A stretch of DNA of 64,000 nt from Ectobacillus polymachus (GCF_048159605.1 NZ_JBLREB010000004.1:62001-126000); one strand, 5' to 3'. Numbered from the stretch's first letter, positions 23,707 through 32,197 are shown. Translations and numbers: made by a program. Notes: a model not told the origin generated them from the sequence alone.

Positions 23707-25497
23707 TTGAAGAACAAATTCTCCATGAATAAAATTTATTTCAACACATTTGTTATTATGATCGCTATTATTACCGTCATCAATTTTGCATTTTATTGGA
23801 CATCAAAAAATAATCTCATAAAAAAAGAAGCAGAAATCAATGAGAATGTATCCAAAAACATCAAGTCAACCGTCGAAAATAACCAAAAAAGTGTTGAATT
23901 GTTCGAAAGTTCATTAGCACAACAACTTTATACAGACTCCCTTTTTATTAGTAATCAACTTCCATCAGATGCCAAACAAGTGTCAAGGTCCCAATTGCAA
24001 GAGTTGGCAAAAAAATTACAGTTGGATGAAATCGCCATTCTAGTTCCTGATAAACAATGGTTTGATTTAGTTCAATCTACATCTTCTGCTGAAGTGGGAA
24101 CCAATAGCAAGATGTGGGGTGACAAATGGAATCGGATGTTTTTTCAGTTAGTTAACAATAAAAATGTAACATTGGAACCCAATTTTGGGGAAGCTTATCC
24201 TCACTTTTGGACAGGTCCTTTTGATTCTTCTGCCAATATCCCCGACAAAGTATTTAAATATGGCTATTACTATGATGGAACAAAGAATTATATTATTGAA
24301 CCAGCATATGAGGGAAAAAAGCTGGTTGACTATCAAAAAGACGCAGGGGTAGATGCTGCAATCAATAGTTTTATCAAGAACAACCCATCCATCAAAGAAA
24401 TCAGTGTGTTAAATTTTAATCGACTTACGGGAGATTTCAATATCGCTCCAGGTGAGTCATGGACAAATCGAATTGCTTTCCATAATCGCGAAGTTATTAG
24501 TGGAACCAATAATTATGCATCAATTATAGATAAAAATATTGCCAGTAAGGCTATTGATCAAAACAAAAACCTTTACCGAATTGCCACTTTAAACGGGAAC
24601 AAAATCTTACAATTTTACATTCCAATCCAAATTAAAATAGATGGAAACACGAATCAATACAAAACAATTATTATTAGTTCTGTTGATTATTCTCAAATTT
24701 CTAATGAATTATGGAATGGAATGATTCAACTGTCTTTAGTGGTTATTTTTTGCTTTATCATTTGTTTTGTGTTGATTTATATTTTATTCCGACATATCAG
24801 GAAACAAGGGAAACTCTTATCGGATATTCAAAACCTGTACGCTGGAAGAGTAAACAGCCTGTATAAAACCATTCGAGAATATCGTCATGATGTTGCCAAT
24901 CATATTTTTACTATACAAGGGTTACTTTCATTAAAGCATTATTCCGAAGCTGAAAAATATATAAAGCAATTGAGCAAGATTCATAAAGAAACATCAGCAA
25001 TAATAAATATCCATATTCCTGCTTTTATTGGACTCTTGCAAGTAAAAATTGCTGAGAGTATAGAAAAAAATATCAAATTTGATCATCAATTTGAAGGGTT
25101 TGAATATCTAGAATTAGATATCGAAAAAATAACGAATTTAGTTAAAGTCATTGGAAATATTCTTAATAATTCCTTTCATGAAGTGGAAAAAAATGAGGAA
25201 GAAAATCGTTCTGTATCCATTACTGGAAAAGCTATGGAGAAGAAATTACAAATTTGCATCCAAAATAATGGCGACATGATTCCGCCACATTTATTAGAAA
25301 AAATATTTGATTATGGATTTACAACAAAGAAAGAAGGTTCTGGAATAGGATTGGCAAGTGCGAAAAAAACCATTGAACAATATAAGGGTAAAATCACTGT
25401 AAATAGTAATCAAGAATGGACAACCTTTACTATCGACCTCCCATTGTCCAAAAGGGAATTTGTCTCTGATCCTGTTCAGAAAGGAAAAGCTAAATAA
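23707..25497 (+). CDS. Orphan DcuS/CitA-like sensor kinase
   Basis: About 596 residues. A membrane helix near the N-terminus (YFNTFVIMIAIITVINFAFY), a large extracellular domain of about 310 residues and a second helix (LSLVVIFCFIICFVLIYILF, about 343-362) are followed by a Spo0B-like helical pair with the phosphoacceptor in EYRHDVANHIFTIQGLLSL and an HATPase domain (NILNNSFHEV, then GSGIGLASAKK). This layout is that of the CitA/DcuS class, which usually senses small carboxylates and is paired with a CitB/DcuR regulator; none is nearby. The start is uncertain: TTG at 23707 or ATG at 23725, both with poor ribosome sites. Confidence 0.8.
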   Translation: MKNKFSMNKIYFNTFVIMIAIITVINFAFYWTSKNNLIKKEAEINENVSKNIKSTVENNQKSVELFESSLAQQLYTDSLFISNQLPSDAKQVSRSQLQELAKKLQLDEIAILVPDKQWFDLVQSTSSAEVGTNSKMWGDKWNRMFFQLVNNKNVTLEPNFGEAYPHFWTGPFDSSANIPDKVFKYGYYYDGTKNYIIEPAYEGKKLVDYQKDAGVDAAINSFIKNNPSIKEISVLNFNRLTGDFNIAPGESWTNRIAFHNREVISGTNNYASIIDKNIASKAIDQNKNLYRIATLNGNKILQFYIPIQIKIDGNTNQYKTIIISSVDYSQISNELWNGMIQLSLVVIFCFIICFVLIYILFRHIRKQGKLLSDIQNLYAGRVNSLYKTIREYRHDVANHIFTIQGLLSLKHYSEAEKYIKQLSKIHKETSAIINIHIPAFIGLLQVKIAESIEKNIKFDHQFEGFEYLELDIEKITNLVKVIGNILNNSFHEVEKNEEENRSVSITGKAMEKKLQICIQNNGDMIPPHLLEKIFDYGFTTKKEGSGIGLASAKKTIEQYKGKITVNSNQEWTTFTIDLPLSKREFVSDPVQKGKAK

Positions 25498-25537
25498 GAA
25501 AAAAGGAGTTAATGCCTTCCATCTTTCATTATGTAAG

Positions 25538-25566
25538 AAGCCCTCTAATTAAGAAGGGCTTTTTAC
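25538..25566 (+). terminator. Terminator after the orphan kinase
   Basis: AAGCCCT and GGGCTTTTT pair around CTAATTAAGA with a T-run, about 40 bases after the stop codon. Confidence 0.75.
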
Positions 25567-25645
25567 TTTTTCTTCAAAATGCCACATTCATGCCACAAAA
25601 CTTTTATATCCTGAATGTATTACCATTGAAGAAGGAGTGTTACGT

Positions 25646-28600
25646 GTGAGTAAGGTTTTAAAGCTGAGTTTGAAAAACACAGTGGCTATTATGATACTTG
25701 TTGTACTTGTATTGATTAGTGGTATTTATGCTACTAACAAGATCAAGGTCGAAACGTTTCCGAATATTTCATTTCCAGCTTTATTTGTTCAAGTTACGTA
25801 TATGAATCATTCTGCGGGTGAATTGGAGGAACAGCTAACAAATCCTCTTGAAGATGCGATTAAACAACAAAGAGGATATGATACGTTAACGAGTACGTCC
25901 AGTAATAATACCGCAAATATAGCCATTACGTATCCGTTTGGTACGGATATGGATAAACAAAAAACAAAGCTGGATGATGCGGTTAGTAAAGTAAAGGTAC
26001 CTGATGGCGCTAAAGTTGAAGTAAAAAAAATTGACGCTAGTGCTCAGCCTATCTATGAAGTTGCTCTTTCTGCAAACGGTTCAAATCAAGATGTGCAAAA
26101 GGCAATTGAAGACGATCTTGTTCCAAGCCTTGAGAAAGTGGAGGGTGTAGGAAATGTAACGGTTGACGGTACGAAAACGCATAAGATATCTATTGAAGTT
26201 GATCAAGATAAAGCAAAAGAATATGGTATTTCATTACAAAATATTAAAGATGCGATTCAAGCAAAAAATTATAAAGTTTCTCTCGGTCAAGTAAATCAAG
26301 ATGGAACGAAAATTCCACTTGATTTAGAAGGATCTACTGCGACTACTGACAACTTAAATCAAATCGAAATTTCAGGTGGAGCAACGAACTTAGGGCAGGC
26401 AGCTGTAAAGCAAGCAGGTTTGGGTAATGCTGCATCTGGACAAATGATGGGTAATGCAGCAGCCTCTGCCGGTCAAACAATAAGCAGTTCTGCTTCTTCT
26501 GTGCAAAAAGTAAAGCTTTCTGATATTGCTACCATTAAGGATGCAACTGATCAGCAAGAAATTACTCGATTTAATGGAAAAGAAAGTTACCTACTTTCTG
26601 TAACAAAGACACAAGATGCGAATACAGCTCAAGTAGTGAATCAGGTAAAAGATAAAATCAATGCATTCCAGAAGAATAATAGTGTTACAACTTATACTGT
26701 TCAGGACCAAGGAAAAGAAGTAGATCAGTCCATTTCCTCTCTTTTAAAAGAAGGGGGCTATGGCGTCTTATTTGCCGTAGTTATTATCTTGTTGTTCTTA
26801 CGTAATATTCGTGCTACATTGATTTCGATTATATCGTTGCCATTATCTATTTTGGCTACAATTAGTTTGCTGCAACAAACGAATTACACTCTTAATATTA
26901 TGACACTAGGCGGTATGGCGATTGCCGTTGGTCGTATTATTGATGATAGTATTGTTGTCATTGAAAATATATATCGTTGGCGTCAAGAAAAAGGAAACGA
27001 ACTTAGCATGAAGCAGGTAGCCCTGTATGCGACAAAAGAAGTGATGCGAGCTGTTACAGCCTCCACACTTACGACACTTGTCGTGTTCGTGCCAATTGCC
27101 TTTGTTACTGGAATGATTGGGGAAATATTTAGACCATTTGCGCTTGCAGTCGTGTTTTCTATTTCTGTTTCCTTGATTGTTGCTTTACTATTAATTCCTA
27201 TACTAGGAAGCATGTTCTTTAAAAAAGTGAAGCCTGTCAACAAAGAAGGAAAGCTCGTTGCTCTGTATGAGAAGTTTCTTAGAGCTTCGTTACGGAAAAA
27301 ATGGATTGTTGTTACTGTATCGATTTTACTGTTAGTGGGTTCGTTTGCAATGATTCCGAAAATAGGTGTTGCATTCTTGCCAGCAAGTAAGGCAACTGCT
27401 ATGCAAGCGGTAGTAGAAGTACCGAAATCAGTAAGTGTGGAACAGATGGATGATATTGCGAAACAAATAGAATCGTATTTGAAAGATCAAAACGAGATTA
27501 ATTATAGTCAAGTTTCGATTGGTATTGCCAATGGGCATGAAATGTTTATTGGTAGTAGCAAAAATAAAATTACATTCCTTATTCAATTAAAGGATGGTCA
27601 GGATGCCGATTCCTTATTAAGTAAATATCAAAAAAATATAGATGAGATTTCAAAGGGAAAATATAAAGATTCTACTGTAACGGTAACTGAAAATCAGCAA
27701 AACGGAATGCAAGCAGGAAATAATATTGATATTCAGCTGTACAGTTCTGATAACAATAAACTTACAGATGCATCGAATGAAGTTGTACAATTATTAAAGA
27801 AAAATGATCAGCTTAAAAACATTTCAAGCAATGTAAGTGACGTACAAACGAAATGGAAGCTTGTCCTAAATGATGATGCAGGGGTTCCTTATACAGCAGT
27901 TATGCAAGCCATTAATGAGTATTTGTCACCTGTTTCGGTAGGTGAATATGAAGTAAATGGAACACAACAAGAAGTAACCGTAAGTTACAATAAACAACCG
28001 ACATCGAAAGAAGACATAGAAAATATCGAAATCAATACACCAACAGGTAAGAAGACAGTAGGAGAAATAGCAACGCTACAAGAAGTACAGGCACCTACAA
28101 CGTTGTATCATGATGATGGCAAACCGCTTGTAAAAATCTCTGCTGATATAAAGGGAAATAATACTGCCCAAGTATCAAAAAGCGTACAAAAAGATGTAAA
28201 AGCTCTGTCTTTACCAAATGGAGTGGACGTTACATTTGGCGGCGGTTTAAAAATGATTAGTGATGGTTTTTCTAGCATGGGTATTGCTATGGTATCAGCA
28301 ATTGGGCTTGTTTTCTTAGTATTAAGCTTTACATTTGGCGGAATTTTAACGCCGCTTGTCATTTTATCCTCCCTTATTTTCATTCCAATTGGAGCTTTAG
28401 GAGGATTACTTATAAGCGGACAATCTCTTTCTATGAGCGCCTTAATTGGCTTGTTAATGCTTATTGGTATCGTTGTTTCCAATGCAGTCGTACTGCTGGA
28501 TCGTGTGGAAACAAATCGAAAGCACGGCTTGGAGATAGGGGATGCTATTGTAGAAGCTGCAAAAACACGGTTACGTCCGATTTTAATGACAGCCTTTGCG

Positions 28601-28780
28601 ACCGTATTTGCGCTTATCCCTCTTGCTGTGTCAGGTTCATCATCTGATTTAATCTCAAAGGGACTAGCGGTTACCGTAATTGGCGGTTTAACAACATCTA
28701 CCCTTTTAACACTTGTATTTGTGCCAGTTTTATATGCAATGGTAGGCAAGTTTAGAAAAAACATTTCAGATGATATTTGA
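25646..28780 (+). CDS. swrC: RND-family efflux transporter, SwrC/AcrB type
   Basis: A 1044-residue inner-membrane RND pump with the usual two-fold repeat: a helix at the N-terminus, a first large extracytoplasmic loop, helices with the proton-relay segment GRIIDDSIVVIENI near residue 435, a second large loop, and helices to the end (IGIVVSNAVVLLDRV). Gram-positive members such as B. subtilis SwrC (YerP) give resistance to surfactin and are needed for swarming. No adaptor or outer-membrane gene is present, as expected for a Gram-positive. GTG at 25646 follows GAAGGAG by eight bases; a GTG three codons earlier overlaps that site. The first loop has an alanine/serine/glutamine-rich insert (about residues 250-290). 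Confidence 0.85.
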   Translation: MSKVLKLSLKNTVAIMILVVLVLISGIYATNKIKVETFPNISFPALFVQVTYMNHSAGELEEQLTNPLEDAIKQQRGYDTLTSTSSNNTANIAITYPFGTDMDKQKTKLDDAVSKVKVPDGAKVEVKKIDASAQPIYEVALSANGSNQDVQKAIEDDLVPSLEKVEGVGNVTVDGTKTHKISIEVDQDKAKEYGISLQNIKDAIQAKNYKVSLGQVNQDGTKIPLDLEGSTATTDNLNQIEISGGATNLGQAAVKQAGLGNAASGQMMGNAAASAGQTISSSASSVQKVKLSDIATIKDATDQQEITRFNGKESYLLSVTKTQDANTAQVVNQVKDKINAFQKNNSVTTYTVQDQGKEVDQSISSLLKEGGYGVLFAVVIILLFLRNIRATLISIISLPLSILATISLLQQTNYTLNIMTLGGMAIAVGRIIDDSIVVIENIYRWRQEKGNELSMKQVALYATKEVMRAVTASTLTTLVVFVPIAFVTGMIGEIFRPFALAVVFSISVSLIVALLLIPILGSMFFKKVKPVNKEGKLVALYEKFLRASLRKKWIVVTVSILLLVGSFAMIPKIGVAFLPASKATAMQAVVEVPKSVSVEQMDDIAKQIESYLKDQNEINYSQVSIGIANGHEMFIGSSKNKITFLIQLKDGQDADSLLSKYQKNIDEISKGKYKDSTVTVTENQQNGMQAGNNIDIQLYSSDNNKLTDASNEVVQLLKKNDQLKNISSNVSDVQTKWKLVLNDDAGVPYTAVMQAINEYLSPVSVGEYEVNGTQQEVTVSYNKQPTSKEDIENIEINTPTGKKTVGEIATLQEVQAPTTLYHDDGKPLVKISADIKGNNTAQVSKSVQKDVKALSLPNGVDVTFGGGLKMISDGFSSMGIAMVSAIGLVFLVLSFTFGGILTPLVILSSLIFIPIGALGGLLISGQSLSMSALIGLLMLIGIVVSNAVVLLDRVETNRKHGLEIGDAIVEAAKTRLRPILMTAFATVFALIPLAVSGSSSDLISKGLAVTVIGGLTTSTLLTLVFVPVLYAMVGKFRKNISDDI

Positions 28781-28790
28781 TAGAATTTAT

Positions 28791-28835
28791 AAAATGCACT
28801 GTTTTACAGAATTCTGTAAAACAGTGCATTTTTTT
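28791..28835 (+). terminator. Terminator after the RND pump gene
   Basis: AATGCACTGTTTTACAG pairs perfectly with CTGTAAAACAGTGCATT around AATT, ending in TTTTTTT. Confidence 0.95.
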
Positions 28836-28970
28836 CTTGCAAGAACGGAAAAGTTCAAATGAGCTCCGAGATTAAAAACGATAGAAAAATTGGTTGATAC
28901 ATGGAATGGCTATAAGTGGATGGAGGGAGACTTTTAGAAAGGAAAATTCTCTATTATTATGTCATAGCTG

Positions 28971-29249
28971 TCATTGTACAACTTGGAAAATGGCAGGATG
29001 CTCTTTTAGTTCGTTTTTTAATCTAAACATAATCGTGTTATACACTTCTGATTTGTATGTTTGTAATAAGGCGCTTTTTAAATGATGCTGTTTGAAGAAG
29101 ATATCAATACGCTTTTGTACATAGCGTATAATTTGTTCTTTATAAAACAACTTTTTTTGTGTAATCTTCTCATGAATATCATTCGAGATAGAAAAGATAA
29201 ATTGTAAAATAGACATATCTAATACACCACAATATTCATTGATTTTCAT
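28971..29249 (-). CDS. Unknown 92-residue protein
   Basis: I do not recognise this protein. It begins MKINEYCGVLDMSILQFIF, is rich in Lys, Ile and Phe and predicted to be mainly helical without a clear membrane segment. GAAGGGGG lies seven bases before the ATG, the best reason to accept it as a gene. Upstream is a cluster of TTTACAAT-type sites (29266-29326). Confidence 0.55.
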   Translation of the reverse strand: MKINEYCGVLDMSILQFIFSISNDIHEKITQKKLFYKEQIIRYVQKRIDIFFKQHHLKSALLQTYKSEVYNTIMFRLKNELKEHPAIFQVVQ

Positions 29250-29265
29250 CCTAAGACCCCCTTCG

Positions 29266-29326
29266 TTTGTAAAGTGTTTATCCTCGTATTTACAATATGT
29301 TTACAATGTTTTTCTATAATTGTAAT
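29266..29326. promoter_or_regulatory. Cluster of TTTACAAT / ATTGTAA motifs
   Basis: TTTGTAAA at 29266, TTTACAAT at 29289 and again at 29300 (11 bases apart), and ATTGTAAT at 29319 lie within 61 bases just upstream of the 92-residue gene on the minus strand. They read like half-sites of a regulator. The rest of 29327-29575 holds no gene or clear hairpin. Confidence 0.4.
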
Positions 29327-29579
29327 AGAATGTAAATAAAAATCAATTCATCCGACAAAACAAGTCAAAAAACTCTTACTAATGCAATGAAATGATTTTA
29401 CAATCAATTGAAAGCAGCACATCCTGGTTCATACGGATCCAGCTGGAAATAATAGTATATGAGTACAGTTAACGTTATGTTAAGGAGTGGGAAGCCCTAT
29501 TTTAGAAGGTTATCCACTTTACTTCAAGTGATAATGAATACGAAATGATATAAAAAAGTACGAAATTGGGGGCTTTCTT

Positions 29580-30218
29580 ATAAAAGTAATATTACTGCAT
29601 GGATTTAATAAAAATTCGAAAGACATGAAGCCGTTGAAGCGAAACTTAGAATTATTGGGATATGACTGTATTTCACCAGATTTGGAACTTACGTATAAAG
29701 AAATTGAATTTTCAGCACTGGTTCTAGAGGATATGTTAGAAGAGATAATTAAATTAGATTCAAAAGAAGATGAAAAAATCGATTTGGTTGGTCATAGTAC
29801 AGGTGGATTAGTTATTAGGAAATTTATCGCTAGTACGAAATATCCCCATAGAATTGGGAGATGTGTACTTATCGCGACACCTAATAAAGGCAGTAAATTG
29901 GCTAATCTTGCTGGGAACGTTAAGTTATATGTAGAAATTTATAAGACATTGAAATCTCTAAGTTATGAATACGCTGAACAACTTAATACCGAGAATTACT
30001 CTGGAATTGAAATTGCTGCAATTGCAGGTGATAAAAATAATCTTTTATTAGGAAAATTAATTGGGGATAAAAATGACGGTAGAGTTGAAGTCCAATCGGT
30101 TTATTTGCCAAATTTAAAAGATTTTATGATATTACCTTATGGGCACAAAGAAATACATCATCAAGTAGAAACAGCAATATGGATAGATGCATTTTTAAAG
30201 GAAGGAAAATTCAAGTAA
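29580..30218 (+). CDS. Lipase-like alpha/beta hydrolase with apparent ATA start
   Basis: The protein has the strand and oxyanion motif KVILLHGFNK, the nucleophile elbow LVGHSTGGLVIR and a possible catalytic His in ILPYGHKEIHH near the end, like class-2 lipases and PGAP1-type esterases. The oxyanion motif lies upstream of the first ATG (29625). The frame is open to a stop at 29535 but contains no ATG, GTG or TTG before 29625; the codon seven bases after GGGGG is ATA at 29580. So either ATA is used poorly, or an ATG start has mutated and the gene is inactive. Counted from ATA it has 212 residues. Confidence 0.6.
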   Translation: MKVILLHGFNKNSKDMKPLKRNLELLGYDCISPDLELTYKEIEFSALVLEDMLEEIIKLDSKEDEKIDLVGHSTGGLVIRKFIASTKYPHRIGRCVLIATPNKGSKLANLAGNVKLYVEIYKTLKSLSYEYAEQLNTENYSGIEIAAIAGDKNNLLLGKLIGDKNDGRVEVQSVYLPNLKDFMILPYGHKEIHHQVETAIWIDAFLKEGKFK

Positions 30219-30251
30219 GAGTTATCATGATGAGAAATTTAAGAATATCAA

Positions 30252-30414
30252 AGTATACAAGAGGATGTCCTTCAGACCGATGAATGCTTCTTTACCTCAA
30301 CCGGCATTGAAGTCATGCCAATGATTCAGCTAGATGGCTAGCAAATTGGAGCAGACATTCCAGGAACAATCACAAAACAGCTGCAAGCAGCGTTTGAAGC
30401 GAGTATTTCGGAAT
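30252..30414 (+). pseudogene. C-terminal fragment of a D-amino-acid aminotransferase
   Basis: The frame reads DECFFTSTGIEVMPMIQLDG, then a TAG stop (30340-30342), then QIGADIPGTITKQLQAAFEA, ending at TAA. Fold-type IV aminotransferases such as D-alanine aminotransferase end in just this way (FxTSTxxEIMPV ... GxIGxGxPGxITxxLQ). The first part of the gene is gone and a stop interrupts the rest, so it is a dead fragment. Confidence 0.75.
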
Positions 30415-30471
30415 AAGTTGGGGGCGTATGAACTGAGTGGTGCGAGGGGCGAAACGTGTCGGATTTTGCGA

Positions 30472-30587
30472 ATAATCGATAAATCAAGGGAATTCGTTGA
30501 TAAAAGTCTTCTTTTCGTCGATATATTTTAATTTTCGTCGATAAACGATGCTTTTTCGTTGATAAATATATCGATTTCGTCGATAAA
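30472..30587. repeat. Array of six 12-bp units with 20-21 bp period
   Basis: TTCGT(T/C)GATAAA or close variants start at 30493, 30514, 30534, 30555 and 30576; a weaker unit (ATAATCGATAAA) starts at 30472. Steps are 21, 21, 20, 21 and 21 bases, about two helical turns. The bases between units are not conserved. The array lies in a gene-free decay zone. Confidence 0.8.
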
Positions 30588-30619
30588 ACCTCCGCGGTCC
30601 AATCAGAGCCTACCACTAG

Positions 30620-30775
30620 ACATTCAATAAGAAACTGTCGTTCCGTCGATTCTCACTTCACGGCTTAGATAAAGTAAGAGCGGAATTCGGCATCGTGGCA
30701 ATGGCCCACAGTCTATTGAAAGTGAAAAAGTGTCAACGAAAAACAAATTTTTTTTCGTTGACACTGTTATTTTAG
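30620..30775 (+). pseudogene. C-terminal tail of an IS1182-type transposase
   Basis: The frame contains RRFSLHGLDKVRAEFGIVAM followed by AHSLLKVKK and ends at TAG 30773. IS1182-like transposases end with a similar LRGLxKVRxEFGLVALAHNLLK segment. The upstream part of the gene is missing; the preceding bases are the periodic array and the aminotransferase fragment. Confidence 0.7.
30729..30766. repeat. Inverted repeat inside the IS1182-type end
   Basis: AGTGTCAACGAAAA and TTTTCGTTGACACT pair perfectly. The hairpin lies just inside the end of the element and overlaps the transposase tail; it may work as a terminator of the element. Confidence 0.7.
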
Positions 30776-30794
30776 GGACTTTTTAGACGGCCCC
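30752..30794 (-). mobile_element. IS1182-like terminal end
   Basis: The bases end in GACTTTTTAGACGGCCCC, the inverted counterpart of 11132-11174. Together with the transposase tail it marks the right end of a decayed insertion sequence. Confidence 0.7.
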
Positions 30795-30806
30795 TTGTAT
30801 TTGACT

Positions 30807-30832
30807 AGTATAATACTATACTATGCAGTATA
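30807..30832. promoter_or_regulatory. PadR-type operator cluster with promoter
   Basis: TATACT-ATGC-AGTATA (30817-30832) is a perfect inverted repeat, preceded by AGTAT-A-ATACT (30807-30817). TTGACT at 30801 is a possible -35 box. PadR proteins bind ATACT/AGTAT-like repeats, so this is probably the autoregulatory site of the gene that follows. Confidence 0.6.
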
Positions 30833-30875
30833 CTGTAATTAACAGTAAGGTGTAGTTGATAGGGAGGTGGCTGTA

Positions 30876-31232
30876 TTGGTTGCAAAACGAGGGCAAGGCT
30901 ATCGTCATTTGCCAGCATTTATTCTATTGGCGCTTACGCAGAAAGCTATGCACGGGGGTGCAATTCATTCTTTCTTACAGGAAAGCCTCCCGTCCTTTCA
31001 TACAGATACGGGTGCAGTGTATCGCTGTTTACAAGAAATGGAGAAACACGGCGCTGTCGAGTCGGTATGGGACACAAGTGAAGCGGGGCCGGCCAAGCGG
31101 ATTTATCATATGACTTCGCTCGGATGGGAGAAATTAGACGAATGCAAGCAGGACATTGAAGACAGAGTTGCAAATCTAACTTATTTCTTACGCGAGTACG
31201 AACAATTGAGCAGACCTAATGAATCGTTGTAG
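30876..31232 (+). CDS. PadR-family transcriptional regulator
   Basis: A 118-residue regulator: ILLALTQKAMHGGAIHSFLQESLP is the N-terminal winged helix, followed by DTGAVYRCLQEMEKHGAVES and the wing AGPAKRIYHMTSLG; the last 30 residues form the dimer helix. TTG at 30876 lies eight bases after AGGGAGG; the GTG three codons earlier lies in that site. It precedes the AhpD-like gene and probably controls it. Confidence 0.85.
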   Translation: MVAKRGQGYRHLPAFILLALTQKAMHGGAIHSFLQESLPSFHTDTGAVYRCLQEMEKHGAVESVWDTSEAGPAKRIYHMTSLGWEKLDECKQDIEDRVANLTYFLREYEQLSRPNESL

Positions 31233-31279
31233 TCATAATTTATGTAAAGAGTATAAAAGACAAAGATCAGGAGAATACA

Positions 31280-31867
31280 ATGGGACAGGAATTTTATAAA
31301 AAAAAGTATTCAGCTCGTGAGTTTTACGTCGCCCTTTATAAAGGAATTAGAACCATTCCTTATATGGTGAAAAATAAAAGAAGTAAGCAAATATCGATGG
31401 AGTTTATAGAACGAATTATGCTGGCGGTAACGGAAGTGAATGGGTGTGAAATTTGCTCTTATGCGCATACAAAAATAGCACTCGAGCAAGGAATGAGTAA
31501 CGAAGAGATACAGATGCTTTTGTCTGGAAATAAGGAGAAGGTTCCTGAGGAGGAAGCTCCGGCACTCCTTTTTGCACAACATTATGCAGATACAAAAGGT
31601 AATCCTTCCACTGAATCGTGGCAAAGGATTATAGATACGTATGGAAAAACAAAGGCTTTAGGCATTTTAGGTGCCATCCGTGCCATTATGGTTGGGAATG
31701 TGTATGGCATCCCCTTAAGTGCCTTTCGTAGTCGTTTGTGCGGAAAACCGATTCAAAAAAGCAATTTCTTTTACGAAATTACGATGATTTTAAGCATTCT
31801 ATTGTTTTTGCCTGTTGCTCTTCTTCATAGTTTATTATTAAGTCTCGTAAAATTTCCTATTATCTAA
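31280..31867 (+). CDS. Carboxymuconolactone decarboxylase (AhpD-like) family protein
   Basis: The 195-residue protein has the AhpD-type redox motif EICSYAH (CxxxxH with the first Cys kept, the second Cys of CxxC replaced by tyrosine's neighbour) around residue 56, in the helical CMD fold, and a hydrophobic C-terminal tail (MILSILLFLPVALLHSLLLSL) that may anchor it in the membrane. Family members are decarboxylases or alkylhydroperoxidase partners. The first cysteine is present at ...NGCEIC, giving CEIC, a proper CxxC. CAGGAG precedes the ATG. It likely forms a transcript with the PadR gene, suggesting a stress- or phenolic-inducible redox role; the substrate is unknown. Confidence 0.75.
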   Translation: MGQEFYKKKYSAREFYVALYKGIRTIPYMVKNKRSKQISMEFIERIMLAVTEVNGCEICSYAHTKIALEQGMSNEEIQMLLSGNKEKVPEEEAPALLFAQHYADTKGNPSTESWQRIIDTYGKTKALGILGAIRAIMVGNVYGIPLSAFRSRLCGKPIQKSNFFYEITMILSILLFLPVALLHSLLLSLVKFPII

Positions 31868-31907
31868 AACGAACCAACAAGGTCTATTTGAACAGGGTTG
31901 GTTTGTA
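31868..31907 (+). terminator. Possible terminator after the AhpD-like gene
   Basis: AACCAAC and GTTGGTT pair across a 17-base loop, followed by TGT. The T-run is weak. Confidence 0.4.
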
Positions 31908-32011
31908 ATGAATAAGACAATATACAACACCTTCGCAAATGTTACACTGGAATCAGTACATGAATCGGAGGTGTTTTTGTGTTGTCACCTAAATGGGAGG
32001 GATAATCAGAT

Positions 32012-32197
32012 ATGCAATATAAGAGACCATTCATTCTTATGATAACGCTGTACATTGTTCTTATGTATTTTGACTATGTAAATTACAATCAATTCAAATG
32101 GGTTGAAAATATTATACAGACATTGTTTACAGTAGTGTTTTATGAAATTCTTATGTGGTTATTTACTTCTCCCAATAAATCAACTTCTAAAAAATAA
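32012..32197 (+). CDS. Small membrane protein of unknown function
   Basis: A 61-residue protein with two hydrophobic stretches (PFILMITLYIVLMYF and NIIQTLFTVVFYEILMWLF) and a short charged tail. GGGAGGG stands before the ATG. I do not recognise the family. Confidence 0.6.
   Translation: MQYKRPFILMITLYIVLMYFDYVNYNQFKWVENIIQTLFTVVFYEILMWLFTSPNKSTSKK

Noticed and set aside
30472..30587. CRISPR array
   Set aside because: Units are only 12 bp with 8-9 bp between them, far too short, and no cas genes are present.
11132..30794. Functional composite transposon
   Set aside because: No intact transposase is present at either end, the ends differ in detail, and the content is ordinary housekeeping and catabolic genes; kept only as a question in the findings.
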